A DNA stretch of 64,000 nt from Desulfolutivibrio sulfoxidireducens (GTDB lineage Bacteria; Desulfobacterota; Desulfovibrionia; Desulfovibrionales; Desulfovibrionaceae): assembly GCF_013376475.1 (NCBI RefSeq), contig NZ_CP045508.1, positions 1,485,501 to 1,549,500 on the forward strand. Reading direction: 5' to 3'. A model generated the notes under the pieces. It searched no databases. It was not told the DNA's origin and saw nothing but the letters and a program-made list of their open reading frames with translations. Shown piece by piece: positions 8,171-17,866 of this stretch; positions within the stretch are counted from its first letter, which is position 1, and the number at the start of each line of letters is the position of its first letter. The position numbers and the translations under genes were made by a program.

Positions 8171-9952
8171 ATGGACCCGAGGGAACAGCGGGGGACGTTT
8201 GACATCGGACTGGTCCTGGCCGGGGCCGTATCCGGCGGGGCGTACACGGCCGGGGTCGTGGATTTCCTTATCCAGGCCCTTCGGGAATGGGAAAAGGCCA
8301 AGACCGAGCGGCCAGGCGACCCGGACATCCCCAGACACGTCACCCGGCTCAAGGTGCTGTCCGGGGCCTCGGCCGGGGGCATGACCGCGGCGGTCCTGGC
8401 CGCGTCCCTTTTTGATGGCTTCGATCCGGTCACCGGACTGGCCGAGGGCCAGCCCGCCCCGGTGAACAACAGACTCTACGGCTGCTGGGTGGACCGCATC
8501 GACATCGGGCATCTTCTGGCCGACAGGGACCTCAGGGCCGATCCGACGCTCGTCTCCCTGCTTGACTCCACCATCCTCGACGACATCGCCGCCTACGGCT
8601 TCGGGGCCGGCGGGTCGCGCCCGGGTCCGGCCCGGCCCTGGGTGGGCGATCCCCTGGAACTCATCCTCACCGTGGCCAACCTGCGGGGCATCCCCTATGG
8701 CCTGCCGTTCGCCGGAGAAAACCACCCCCGCCACGAGCTTTTGCGCCACCAGGATGAGGTCCGGTTCGTTCTTGGCTCGGGGACCCCGGACACGTCCCCG
8801 GCGGACGCGGTCCATCTCGATCCGGCCACCCGCCAGGGGCCGGGATGGGAGCTCTTTTTCCGCGCCGGGCTGGCCACCGGGGCCTTCCCCCTGGGCCTGG
8901 CCCCGCGCGTCCTGGTCAGGCAACGACGGCACTATGACCGGCGGCACTGGGACGTGCCGGAGAAGACCGTTATGCTTGGGGACGGGAAAAAGCGGGTCAC
9001 CTATGGCCAGACCGGGATCATGCCCGCGTGGGGCGAAAAGGGGGCCGACGGCCGCGAGGGGGACGACGTGACGTTTCTGGCCGTGGACGGCGGACTGATG
9101 AACAACGAGCCCTTCGAACTGGCCAGAAAGGCCCTGGCCGGGGACGATTCATGCAACCCGCGCGGCCTTGGCGACGTCAAACGGGCCGTGCTCATGATCG
9201 ATCCCTTTCCCGGGCCGGGCCGGGACCGGCGAAAAGGCGAAACCACCGACAGGCCATCCGACGTGGTGGAGGTGGCCGCACGGATGTTTTCGGCGCTTCT
9301 GGCCCAGGCCCGCTTCAAGCCCGAGGAACTCGCCCTGGCCCTCAACGCCGGCGTGTACAGCCGGTTTTTGATCGCCCCGGGCGCGGGGAACGCCGCTTCA
9401 GGCCGCCCGCCCATGGCCGCCGCCGCCCTTGGCGGCTTCGGAGGCTTTCTCTCCAGGAAATTCCGCCGGTTCGACTTCCAACTCGGCCGCCGCGACTGTC
9501 AGCGGTTTCTCAGGGACCATTTCGTGCTGCCGCTCGAGGGGCATGCCGGGCCGGCTTTTCAGGCCGGTCACAGCCCCATGGCCGCGAACATCGAACTGGT
9601 CAAGGCCAATCCCGTTTTTCGGGACAGCGTGGATTTCGCCACGTTTTGGCGCACGGATTCCACAGGAGCCCGGGTGTTGCCCATCATCCCCCTGTGCGGC
9701 GCGGCGCTTGCGGAGGTCCCCCTGATTCCCCGCGCCGGCATCCGCATGACCGGGGACGAACTTGCGGCCCTGCGCCTCCCGATCCAGAACCGGCTCACGG
9801 TCGTCGCCACGGCCCTGTCTTTCAGGACCCGCCGGGTGATGCCCCGGTGGATCGTCCGGACGCTGTTTCGGCTCAAGAAAAAGGCGCTCACCGCCGCCAT
9901 CCTGGACGCCATCCGGGCCGATCTGGCCGCGCACGGGCTTTTCGAGGCCTGA
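8171..9952 (+). CDS. Patatin-like phospholipase
   Basis: Protein of 593 residues with the patatin acyl-hydrolase core. The oxyanion-hole glycines are G18-AVSGGAYTAG, the nucleophile elbow is G65-A-S67-A-G69, and the catalytic Asp lies in VDGGLMNNEP near residue 305. All three parts of the Ser-Asp site are present, so an active lipid acyl hydrolase is likely. There is no signal peptide. The C-terminal half (about 310-593) is not one I recognise. The start at 8171 has GGAGG just upstream; the frame extends to 7817 but without a comparable signal. It is twice the size of minimal bacterial patatins. Confidence 0.85.
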   Translation: MDPREQRGTFDIGLVLAGAVSGGAYTAGVVDFLIQALREWEKAKTERPGDPDIPRHVTRLKVLSGASAGGMTAAVLAASLFDGFDPVTGLAEGQPAPVNNRLYGCWVDRIDIGHLLADRDLRADPTLVSLLDSTILDDIAAYGFGAGGSRPGPARPWVGDPLELILTVANLRGIPYGLPFAGENHPRHELLRHQDEVRFVLGSGTPDTSPADAVHLDPATRQGPGWELFFRAGLATGAFPLGLAPRVLVRQRRHYDRRHWDVPEKTVMLGDGKKRVTYGQTGIMPAWGEKGADGREGDDVTFLAVDGGLMNNEPFELARKALAGDDSCNPRGLGDVKRAVLMIDPFPGPGRDRRKGETTDRPSDVVEVAARMFSALLAQARFKPEELALALNAGVYSRFLIAPGAGNAASGRPPMAAAALGGFGGFLSRKFRRFDFQLGRRDCQRFLRDHFVLPLEGHAGPAFQAGHSPMAANIELVKANPVFRDSVDFATFWRTDSTGARVLPIIPLCGAALAEVPLIPRAGIRMTGDELAALRLPIQNRLTVVATALSFRTRRVMPRWIVRTLFRLKKKALTAAILDAIRADLAAHGLFEA

Positions 9953-9995
9953 TCCCCGGCCGTGCGCCGTTTTTTCGCCGCCCGGCGGGCCGTAT

Positions 9996-10027
9996 CCCGT
10001 GCGGCGGCAGGATGCCCGCCGCACGGG
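9996..10027. repeat. Inverted repeat downstream of the patatin gene
   Basis: A perfect 12-bp stem (CCCGTGCGGCGG with its complement) encloses an 8-base loop. It lacks a T run, so it may be a processing or stability hairpin rather than a classical terminator. Confidence 0.5.
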
Positions 10028-10190
10028 GCGCGAGCGGACCTATTTCATAGTAAAAAAGGATGATTTATTTTCGCCCCGGCCCATTCCCCTTCCCGCCGCG
10101 CTGTATTATCTCCATGCAATCGGAAAATCATCCCCGGCCGCGCAATCCGCCGTACGGCCACGACGGCCGGGTTGCCGCAAAGGAGCGTCT

Positions 10191-11042
10191 ATGTGGGACT
10201 ATACGGATACGGTCAAGGAACACTTCCTTCATCCCAGAAACGCCCGGGCCATGGCCGACGCCGACGCCGTGGGCGAGGTGGGAAGCCTGGCCTGCGGAGA
10301 CGCCCTGAAGCTGTTCCTCAAGATCGACGCCAAAGGCGTCATCACCGACGCCACGTTTCAGACCTTCGGCTGCGCCAGCGCCATCGCCTCGAGTTCGGTC
10401 CTGACCGAGATGCTTCGGGGCAAGACCGTGGAGGAGGCCCGAAAAATCACCAACAAGGACATTGCCCAGGCCCTGGGGGGGCTTCCCAGGGAGAAGATGC
10501 ACTGTTCGGTCATGGGCCAGGAGGCGCTTGCGGCGGCGCTTGAGAACCACGCCGGCGTGGCCGCCCGGGCCCACGAGCCCGAAGGGGAGCTGGTGTGCAA
10601 ATGCTTCGGGGTCACGGACGTCCAGATCCGTCGGGCCATCCGGGAAAACGGGCTGACCACCCTGGAGGAGGTCACGGACTTCACCAAGGCCGGGGGCGGC
10701 TGCGGCGACTGTCACGAGAGAATCGGCCTGATCCTGGCCGAGGAGCTTTCCAGCGCGGCGGCCGCGCCGCACACGCCCGGGGGCGGGGCGAAAAAGCCCC
10801 TGACCAACCTGGAGCGCATGCGCCGGGTCACCCGGGTCATGGAGGAGGAGATACGTCCGGCCCTCAAAAAAGACGGCGGGGACATCGAGCTTGTGGACAT
10901 CGAGGGCCAGGAGGTGATCGTGTCCCTGCGCGGGGCCTGCGTGGGCTGCCCGTCGAGCGCGCTCACCCTGGCCGAGTTCGTGCAGCGGCGGTTGAGGGAA
11001 ACCGTGGAACCGGACATCCGGGTCAGGGAGGCGCGACCGTGA
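10191..11042 (+). CDS. nifU: NifU, Fe-S cluster assembly scaffold
   Basis: Full three-domain NifU of 283 residues. The IscU-like N-terminal domain keeps C35, C61 and C105 as cluster ligands. The central BFD-type [2Fe-2S] domain has C136-x-C138 and C171-x2-C174. The C-terminal NifU domain ends in C250-x2-C253. It assembles clusters on sulfur delivered by NifS, encoded next. AAAGGAG lies seven bases before the ATG. In this kind of organism NifU/NifS often serves general Fe-S assembly rather than only nitrogenase; no nif structural gene is in the window. Its stop overlaps the start of nifS (GTGA). Confidence 0.95.
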   Translation: MWDYTDTVKEHFLHPRNARAMADADAVGEVGSLACGDALKLFLKIDAKGVITDATFQTFGCASAIASSSVLTEMLRGKTVEEARKITNKDIAQALGGLPREKMHCSVMGQEALAAALENHAGVAARAHEPEGELVCKCFGVTDVQIRRAIRENGLTTLEEVTDFTKAGGGCGDCHERIGLILAEELSSAAAAPHTPGGGAKKPLTNLERMRRVTRVMEEEIRPALKKDGGDIELVDIEGQEVIVSLRGACVGCPSSALTLAEFVQRRLRETVEPDIRVREARP

Positions 11043-12232
11043 ACGAGATCTATCTGGACAACAACGCCACCACCAGGGTCGCGCCCGAGGTCCTGGACGA
11101 GATGCTGCCGGTTCTGCGCGACCACTACGGCAACCCCTCCAGCATGCATTCCTTTGGCGGCGGCGTGGGAGCCCTGCTCAAAAAGGCCCGGGAGCGCACG
11201 GCCGAGGCCCTGTCCTGCCGCCCAGACGAGATCGTGTTCACCTCCTGCGGCACCGAGGGCGACAACACGGCCATCCTTTCGGCCCTTCGGGCCAATCCGG
11301 ACAAAAAACACATGGTCACCACCCGGGTGGAGCATCCGGCCGTTTTGAGCCTGGCCAAGCACCTGGAGACCCGGGGCGTCGAGGTCACCTATCTGGGCGT
11401 GGACGACGCCGGCCGCCTGGACCTGGACGAGCTGCGCCGGTCGCTACGCAAGGACACGGCCGTGGTCTCGGTCATGTACGCCAACAACGAGACCGGGGTG
11501 GTGTTTCCCGTTCCCGAGATCGCGGACATGGTCAGGCGGCGGGGCATCCTGTTTCACACCGACGCGGTTCAGGCCGTGGGCAAGATTCCCATCTCCCTGG
11601 CCGACCTGCCCGCCGATTTCCTGGTGCTTTCGGGCCATAAGCTGCACGCCCCCAAGGGCGTGGGCGCGCTGTACGTCCGCCGGGGCACGCCCTTTCGGCC
11701 CTTCCTCATCGGCGGCCACCAGGAGCGCGGCCGCCGGGCGGGCACGGAGAACACCCCGGGCATCGTGGCCCTGGGAAAGGCCATGGAACTGGCCGCTATG
11801 GGCATCGTCGACGAGAACACCCGGGTCAGGGCCCTGCGCGACCGGCTGGAGGCGGGCCTGCTGTCCAGCATCCCGGACAGCGTCCGAAACGGCGACCCCG
11901 ACAACCGGCTGCCCAACACCACGAGCATCGCCTTCAAATACGTCGAGGGCGAGGCCATCCTGCTTTTGCTCGACACCTTCGGCATCTGCGCCAGTTCGGG
12001 CTCGGCCTGCACCTCCGGAAGCCTCGAACCCTCCCACGTGCTGCGGGCTATGGGCGTGCCCTTCACCTACGCCCATGGCTCCATCCGCTTCAGCCTGTCG
12101 CGCTACACCACGGACGCGGACGTGGATGCGGTGCTGCGGGAGATGCCCGGGATCATCGCCCGCTTGCGCGAGATGTCCCCCTTTTCGGCCGCAACCGGGG
12201 ACGCCGGTGGAAAACCGGCCTGTACCCGCTGA
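11039..12232 (+). CDS. nifS: Cysteine desulfurase NifS
   Basis: PLP enzyme of 397 residues that removes sulfur from cysteine as an enzyme persulfide for NifU. The PLP lysine is K201 in SGHKLHAPKG, and the persulfide cysteine is C324 in SSGSACTSG, the loop of the NifS/IscS class. The N terminus YLDNNATTR is canonical. It starts at a GTG overlapping the nifU stop, so the two are translated together. The following cysK is 12 bases away, linking sulfur withdrawal with cysteine supply. Confidence 0.96.
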   Translation: MNEIYLDNNATTRVAPEVLDEMLPVLRDHYGNPSSMHSFGGGVGALLKKARERTAEALSCRPDEIVFTSCGTEGDNTAILSALRANPDKKHMVTTRVEHPAVLSLAKHLETRGVEVTYLGVDDAGRLDLDELRRSLRKDTAVVSVMYANNETGVVFPVPEIADMVRRRGILFHTDAVQAVGKIPISLADLPADFLVLSGHKLHAPKGVGALYVRRGTPFRPFLIGGHQERGRRAGTENTPGIVALGKAMELAAMGIVDENTRVRALRDRLEAGLLSSIPDSVRNGDPDNRLPNTTSIAFKYVEGEAILLLLDTFGICASSGSACTSGSLEPSHVLRAMGVPFTYAHGSIRFSLSRYTTDADVDAVLREMPGIIARLREMSPFSAATGDAGGKPACTR

Positions 12233-12244
12233 CCCGGGAGATCC

Positions 12245-13172
<928 letters not shown>

Positions 13173-13180
<8 letters not shown>

Positions 13181-14207
13181 GGGCATCACGCCGCACGCCA
13201 CGGGGCCGCACGCCACGGGGCCGGAGCGTGGAGCGCCGGGCGATCCCGCCGGCGCGGAATCCGGCCGTGGGGCCGGCGTCCGCCACGGCGAGGACGCGCC
13301 CCAGACCCTGGACGAGGTGGTCGAGAGGTTGTGCGACCCGGCCTCCTACGCCGCCGTCTCCCACCGGCCCCTGCACGACCAGCCCATGCCCTCGGTGGAC
13401 GTGTTGCGCGAGGTCATGGAGCGGCTTCGGGCCGTGCTCTTTCCCGGCTATTTCGGCAATTCCGACATCACCCCGGAGTCCATGCGCTATCATGTGGGGG
13501 CCAACCTGGACGCCGTGTCCCGGCTCCTGGCCGACCAGATCCGGCGCGGCTACTGTTTTTTCTGCGACCGGGACAGGGCGGACAACTGCCAGGCCTGCGA
13601 GGAGCGGGCCAAAAACCTGGCCGGCCGGTTCCTGGCCGCCCTGCCGCGCCTGCGTTCGTATCTGGCCGGCGACGTGCTGGCCGCCTTCGAGGGCGATCCG
13701 GCGGCCCGCAGTCCCGGGGAGACCATTTTCTGCTATCCGAGCATCACGGCCATGACCCATTACCGGGTGGCCCACGAGCTCAATCACCTGGGCGTGGAAC
13801 TCATCCCGCGGATCATCACCGAGATGGCCCATTCGCAAACCGGCATCGACATCCATCCCGGGGCCGAGATCGGCCGCCATTTCTTCATCGACCACGGCAC
13901 AGGCACGGTCATCGGCGAGACCTGCGTCATCGGCCAGAACGTGCGGCTGTACCAGGGCGTGACCCTTGGGGCCAAAAGCTTCCCCAAGGACGCCTCGGGC
14001 GCGATCATCAAGGGCATCCCCCGGCATCCCGTGGTCGAGGACGACGTGACCGTCTATTCCGGGGCCACCATCCTGGGGCGGGTGACCATCGGCCGGGGCG
14101 CGGTGGTCGGCGGCAACGTGTGGGTGACCCGGGACGTGCCGGCCGGGGCCAGGGTGCTCCAGGGCCGGGCCAGGGAGGGGGTGTTCGAGATGGGGGCGGG
14201 CATCTGA
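13173..14207 (+). CDS. cysE: Serine O-acetyltransferase with N-terminal extension
   Basis: Product of 344 residues that acetylates serine with acetyl-CoA to give O-acetylserine for CysK. The C-terminal left-handed beta-helix (about 195-320) shows hexapeptide repeats, with [25 protein letters not shown] and [10 protein letters not shown] typical of CysE. The N-terminal half is a helical domain as in the longer SAT class, and it contains a cysteine-rich stretch [13 protein letters not shown] (about residues 130-142). The first 35 residues hold a short tandem repeat ([10 protein letters not shown]) and look disordered. It is the last gene of nifU-nifS-cysK-cysE. Confidence 0.93.
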
Positions 14208-14227
14208 GGGACGTCGCGCCCAGGCGC

Positions 14228-14267
14228 GGAAAAACGGCCGTCCGGAACCCCGGTTCCGGACGGCCGT
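14228..14267 (-). terminator. Strong hairpin between cysE and the FecR-domain gene
   Basis: A 15-bp perfect stem (ACGGCCGTCCGGAAC with its complement) has a tiny loop. Read on the minus strand it is followed by TTTTT, so it is a clear terminator for the FecR-domain gene and probably also stops the convergent cysE transcript. Confidence 0.82.
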
Positions 14268-14300
14268 CCGCTGTCGTCGCATCATGGTCCGGGAGCGGCG

Positions 14301-15176
14301 CTATCCGCCGCACCCGCCGCCGCCGCTGTCGCTGCCTTCGGATCCGTTTTTGTTCGAACCCGGGGTGTCGCCCAGGGTGCTCTTGTAGGCCGCCGGGACC
14401 TTGGACTTCGTATTGATGGAGGCCGAGGGAAGGACCGTGTCCAGGTCCTTTGAAATCGGCCCGGCCTCGGACGCGCCGCGCTCCCGGGTGACCGTCACCC
14501 CCTGGCCCACGGCCATGTTCACGGTCTTGCCCATTTTGTCCGTGAAGGCCAGGGGCCGCTTGTTGAACCCGCTTAAGTGGGCGTGGACCTCCCGGGGAAC
14601 GCCCCCGGCCGATGCCGTCCACAGGTTCGCGAGCAGGCTCGCGGCCGCGTTGCCCTTGGCCGCGAAGACATCGCCGAGGGCCTGGCCGAAGGGCTTGCCG
14701 CCGGCCTGGGCCGGGGCGGCGACCAGCGAACCCAGTTCCGTGCCCCGGATGCCGATCAGCCCAAGCGGCGTCTCGACCTTGAAGGCGGCCGGGTTGCGCT
14801 CCGAGATCATCCCGGTGACGGCCCGGAACACCCCGGGCCCGTAGGAGAATTCCATCCTGTTGGAGAGGGCCTTGTCCGCGCCCCATTCGTTCACGAACTC
14901 CGTGACCGCAAGCAGGCTTTCCGGGCCCATGACCAGGGTCGTGCCGTCGGAGAACATGATCTGGACCGTCGATTCGGCCTTGGTGGCCAGGGTGTCCCCT
15001 CGCCAGACCGGATCCTTGGCGTTAAGGGGCCTTGACTGGCCGTCCCGGGCGGCCAGGACCTGGCCCGTGGCCTCCTGGACGTACCCGGCGGGCTTCTCGG
15101 CTCCGGCCCAGGCGGCCGGCACCGAGAACAACAGACACAAGAGGCACAGCGCGAACCGGACGGGACATGTTTTCAT
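14301..15176 (-). CDS. Exported FecR-domain protein
   Basis: Protein of 291 residues with a signal peptide (MKTCPVRFALCLLCLLFSVP, cleavage near AWA). A FecR-type domain follows: VWRGDTLATKAESTVQIMFSDGTTLVMGPESLL (about 60-95) and VETPLGLIGIRGTELG (about 150-165) are the classic segments. The C terminus is a low-complexity tail ending in a run of Gly with a Cys. Such stand-alone FecR proteins occur in the periplasm of deltaproteobacteria; no sigma factor or TonB receptor is adjacent, so a role in iron signalling is not implied. The ATG at 15176 has GGAGG nine bases upstream. Confidence 0.82.
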   Translation of the reverse strand: MKTCPVRFALCLLCLLFSVPAAWAGAEKPAGYVQEATGQVLAARDGQSRPLNAKDPVWRGDTLATKAESTVQIMFSDGTTLVMGPESLLAVTEFVNEWGADKALSNRMEFSYGPGVFRAVTGMISERNPAAFKVETPLGLIGIRGTELGSLVAAPAQAGGKPFGQALGDVFAAKGNAAASLLANLWTASAGGVPREVHAHLSGFNKRPLAFTDKMGKTVNMAVGQGVTVTRERGASEAGPISKDLDTVLPSASINTKSKVPAAYKSTLGDTPGSNKNGSEGSDSGGGGCGG

Positions 15177-15389
15177 GGGGGTCATCCTCCGTTGGACGGG
15201 ATGCGGACCAGTGACGCTTCGGCCCGGAAACAGGAGAGACGGTCGTTGCCTGGTTACGTTCCCATACATGACGTCTCCCTTCCGGCACAAGGCCTGAAAG
15301 GGAAGTCAGGGGAGGAAATGTCCGTCGGTCCGGGATGCCCCGCGACCCTGGAGGCGGCGGGTCCGGCGCGGGGATGGACGGCGCGCGGG

Positions 15390-16226
15390 CTACAGGTCGG
15401 GCAGTCCGAAAAATGCCTGGGCGGTCTTGGCCGTTCGCAGCCAGACCTCCTCGGTGGCCAGGCCCTTGATCTCCGCGATGCGCGCCGCCGTGAACCCCAG
15501 GTGGCACGGCTCGTTGCGCTTGCCCCGCCAGGGTTCGGGGGTCAGAAAGGGGGCGTCGGTCTCGAGCATGATCCGGTCCATGGGGATCTCGGCCACGGCC
15601 CGGGCCAGATCCACGTTTTTGGGATAGGTCACCGGGCCGGGGATGGAGACGTGCCAGCCCATGGCCATGATCCGTCCGGCCAGGGTCGCGTCGCCGCCGA
15701 AACAGTGCCACACCAGGGGTCTGCCGGAAAATCCCATGTCGGCAAGGATGGCCAGGGTCTCGGGTTCGGCCGACCGGCTGTGGATGACCACGGGAACGTC
15801 CAGCCCCCGGGCCATCTCCAACTGTTCGCGAAAGGCCCGCTTCTGGTCCCCGGGGGGCGCGTCGTCCCAGTAAAAATCCAGGCCGATCTCGCCCACGGCC
15901 CGAAGCCTGGGGTTGTCTCGAAAGGCTCCCTCCATGGCGGCGGTCAGGGCGTCGGCATAGCCCGAACATTCCGTGGGGTGCATGCCCAGGATGAAAAAGA
16001 CCCCGGGGGCCTCGGCGAAAAGTCGGGCGTTTTGGGCATAGGCCGTTGGCCCCAGGAAGACATTGCCGATGCGGGCCACCCCGGCCGAGGCGGCCCGGGC
16101 CAGGATGTCCGGGATCTCGTCGGGCGAAAAGCCGCGCATGTCCAGGTGGGCGTGGGTGTCGACGCCCATGGGCGGCAGCCCCAGCGTCTCGGGAGCGGGC
16201 CGGTCGCGGTGCTTTTTTTTGGACAC
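15390..16226 (-). CDS. tatD: TatD-family metal-dependent hydrolase/DNase
   Basis: Amidohydrolase-fold protein of 278 residues. DTHAHLDMRGF holds the first metal ligands (HxH), GEIGLDFYWD a Glu/Asp ligand, VVIHSR and WHCFGG further His ligands, and LETDAPFL the final Asp. TatD proteins are 3'-5' DNases acting in the cytoplasm. The start is taken as the GTG at 16226, which has GGAGG five bases upstream, rather than an ATG 51 bases earlier. The gene is transcribed away from the MBOAT gene. Confidence 0.9.
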   Translation of the reverse strand: MSKKKHRDRPAPETLGLPPMGVDTHAHLDMRGFSPDEIPDILARAASAGVARIGNVFLGPTAYAQNARLFAEAPGVFFILGMHPTECSGYADALTAAMEGAFRDNPRLRAVGEIGLDFYWDDAPPGDQKRAFREQLEMARGLDVPVVIHSRSAEPETLAILADMGFSGRPLVWHCFGGDATLAGRIMAMGWHVSIPGPVTYPKNVDLARAVAEIPMDRIMLETDAPFLTPEPWRGKRNEPCHLGFTAARIAEIKGLATEEVWLRTAKTAQAFFGLPDL

Positions 16227-16436
16227 GGGTACCTCCAGGGAAGTTCCGGCTTGCGTCGGAAGGCCGTGTGGTAGCAAAGCCGGGGAACCCTGTCATCAGC
16301 GGGCGGCGGGACGGGACGCCGGTTGCGCGCGGGGAGGGGGCGTGCTGGCGGCTTCTTGAATCCCGGGCGCATCGGGGATAGGTAGGCCCGTGTTCCGGCC
16401 GGCCATTCCGGACCCGGTGGGAAACCCTGGAGCCCC

Positions 16437-17864
16437 ATGAGCCTCGAAACCCCGCTTTTTCTCTTCCTGTTCCTCCCGGCGGCCCTGGGCGGTTTTTTTG
16501 TTCTTCCGCGCCGGGCCAGGCCGTTTGTCCTGCTCCTGGCGAGCCTGGTCTTCTACGCCATGGGCGAGGTCTCCGCCCTGCCGGGGCTTGCCGCCTCCAT
16601 CCTGGGCAATTTCGCCCTGGGCCTGGCCCTGGAGCGGTCCCGGGGCACGGATCGCGGCCGGATGCTCCTGGCCCTGGGCCTTGCGGCCAACATCCTCTTC
16701 CTGGCCCTGGCCAAGTACCTGGCCTTCGCGGTCTCGGCCTTGCCGTTTTTGCCGGCCATGGGCGTGGACGCCGTCTTTGGGCCGCCGCCCCTGGGCATCT
16801 CCTTTTTCACCTTCCAGGCCGTGTCCTATCTCATGGACGTGTCCCGGGGCGGCATCGCCGCCGAGACCAGCCCTGTGCGCTTCGCCGTGTACCTGTCCTT
16901 TTTTCCGAAAATCGCCGCCGGCCCCATTGCCCGCTACGCCACCATGCTCCCGGGACTCCTCGATCCCCGCCCCGGGCTGGCCGATTTCGCGGCCGGGACC
17001 ACGCGGTTCGCCGTGGGCCTGGCCAAGAAAACGCTCATCGCCGGGACGCTCGGCCCCGTGGCCGACGCGGCCTTCTCCCCCCGGCCCCTGGGCGGGCCCC
17101 TGGACATGGGCACGGCCTGGATCGGCCTTCTGGCCTACACCGCCCAGATCTATTTCGACTTTTCGGGCTATACGGACATGGCCGTGGGCCTGGGCCGCGT
17201 CTTCGGCGTCACGCTGCCGGAAAACTTCGACCACCCCTACGTCTCCCGCGGCGTGCGCGAATTCTGGCGGCGCTGGCACATCTCCCTGTCCACCTGGTTT
17301 CGCGACTACCTGTACATCCCCCTGGGCGGCGGGCGGGTCAGTCCGGCCAGGGTGCGACGCAACCTCCTGGTGGTCTTCGTCCTGTGCGGCCTGTGGCACG
17401 GGGCCAACTGGACCTTCGTGGTCTGGGGCCTGTGGCACGGCGCTTTTCTGGTCCTGGAGCGCACCCGGGCGGGGAGGGTCATGGACAAGGCCCCGCCGGC
17501 CCTGCGCCACGCCTATGCGCTTTTGGCGGTCATGCTTGGCTGGGTCTTTTTCCGCAGCGCCGATCTGGCCCAGGCCGGGAACTATCTGGCCGCCCTGTTC
17601 TCCTTTCGACTCGATGGCCTGGAATACACCTGGATCACCTCCGTCACCCGGCAGGCCATGGCGGCCTTCGGGGCGGCCCTGGTCTTTTCCTTGCCGTCCG
17701 GGGGGCTTTTTCGGGCCGGGGGCGACATCGTCGCGCGCCTTGGCCCTCCGGGCCGGGGAGTGGTCTTCGCCACGCGGGCCCTGGCCCCGGCCGCGCTTAT
17801 GCTCCTGTCGGTCATGCGGCTTGCCGCCGGAACCTACTCCCCCTTCATCTACGCCAGGTTCTGA
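16437..17864 (+). CDS. MBOAT O-acyltransferase, AlgI-like
   Basis: Polytopic membrane protein of 475 residues. Family blocks are PLGISFFTFQAVSYLMD, FFPKIAAGPIARY, IYFDFSGYTDMAVG, FWRRWHISLSTWFRDYLYIP and the catalytic His H321 in LCGLWHGANWTF. AlgI-type proteins pass an acyl group (usually acetyl) across the inner membrane to a periplasmic transferase. The next gene, three bases away, encodes such a transferase, so the pair should O-acetylate a cell-surface or secreted polysaccharide. No glycan synthesis genes are adjacent, and the target is unknown. Confidence 0.92.
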   Translation: MSLETPLFLFLFLPAALGGFFVLPRRARPFVLLLASLVFYAMGEVSALPGLAASILGNFALGLALERSRGTDRGRMLLALGLAANILFLALAKYLAFAVSALPFLPAMGVDAVFGPPPLGISFFTFQAVSYLMDVSRGGIAAETSPVRFAVYLSFFPKIAAGPIARYATMLPGLLDPRPGLADFAAGTTRFAVGLAKKTLIAGTLGPVADAAFSPRPLGGPLDMGTAWIGLLAYTAQIYFDFSGYTDMAVGLGRVFGVTLPENFDHPYVSRGVREFWRRWHISLSTWFRDYLYIPLGGGRVSPARVRRNLLVVFVLCGLWHGANWTFVVWGLWHGAFLVLERTRAGRVMDKAPPALRHAYALLAVMLGWVFFRSADLAQAGNYLAALFSFRLDGLEYTWITSVTRQAMAAFGAALVFSLPSGGLFRAGGDIVARLGPPGRGVVFATRALAPAALMLLSVMRLAAGTYSPFIYARF

Positions 17865-17866
17865 CC

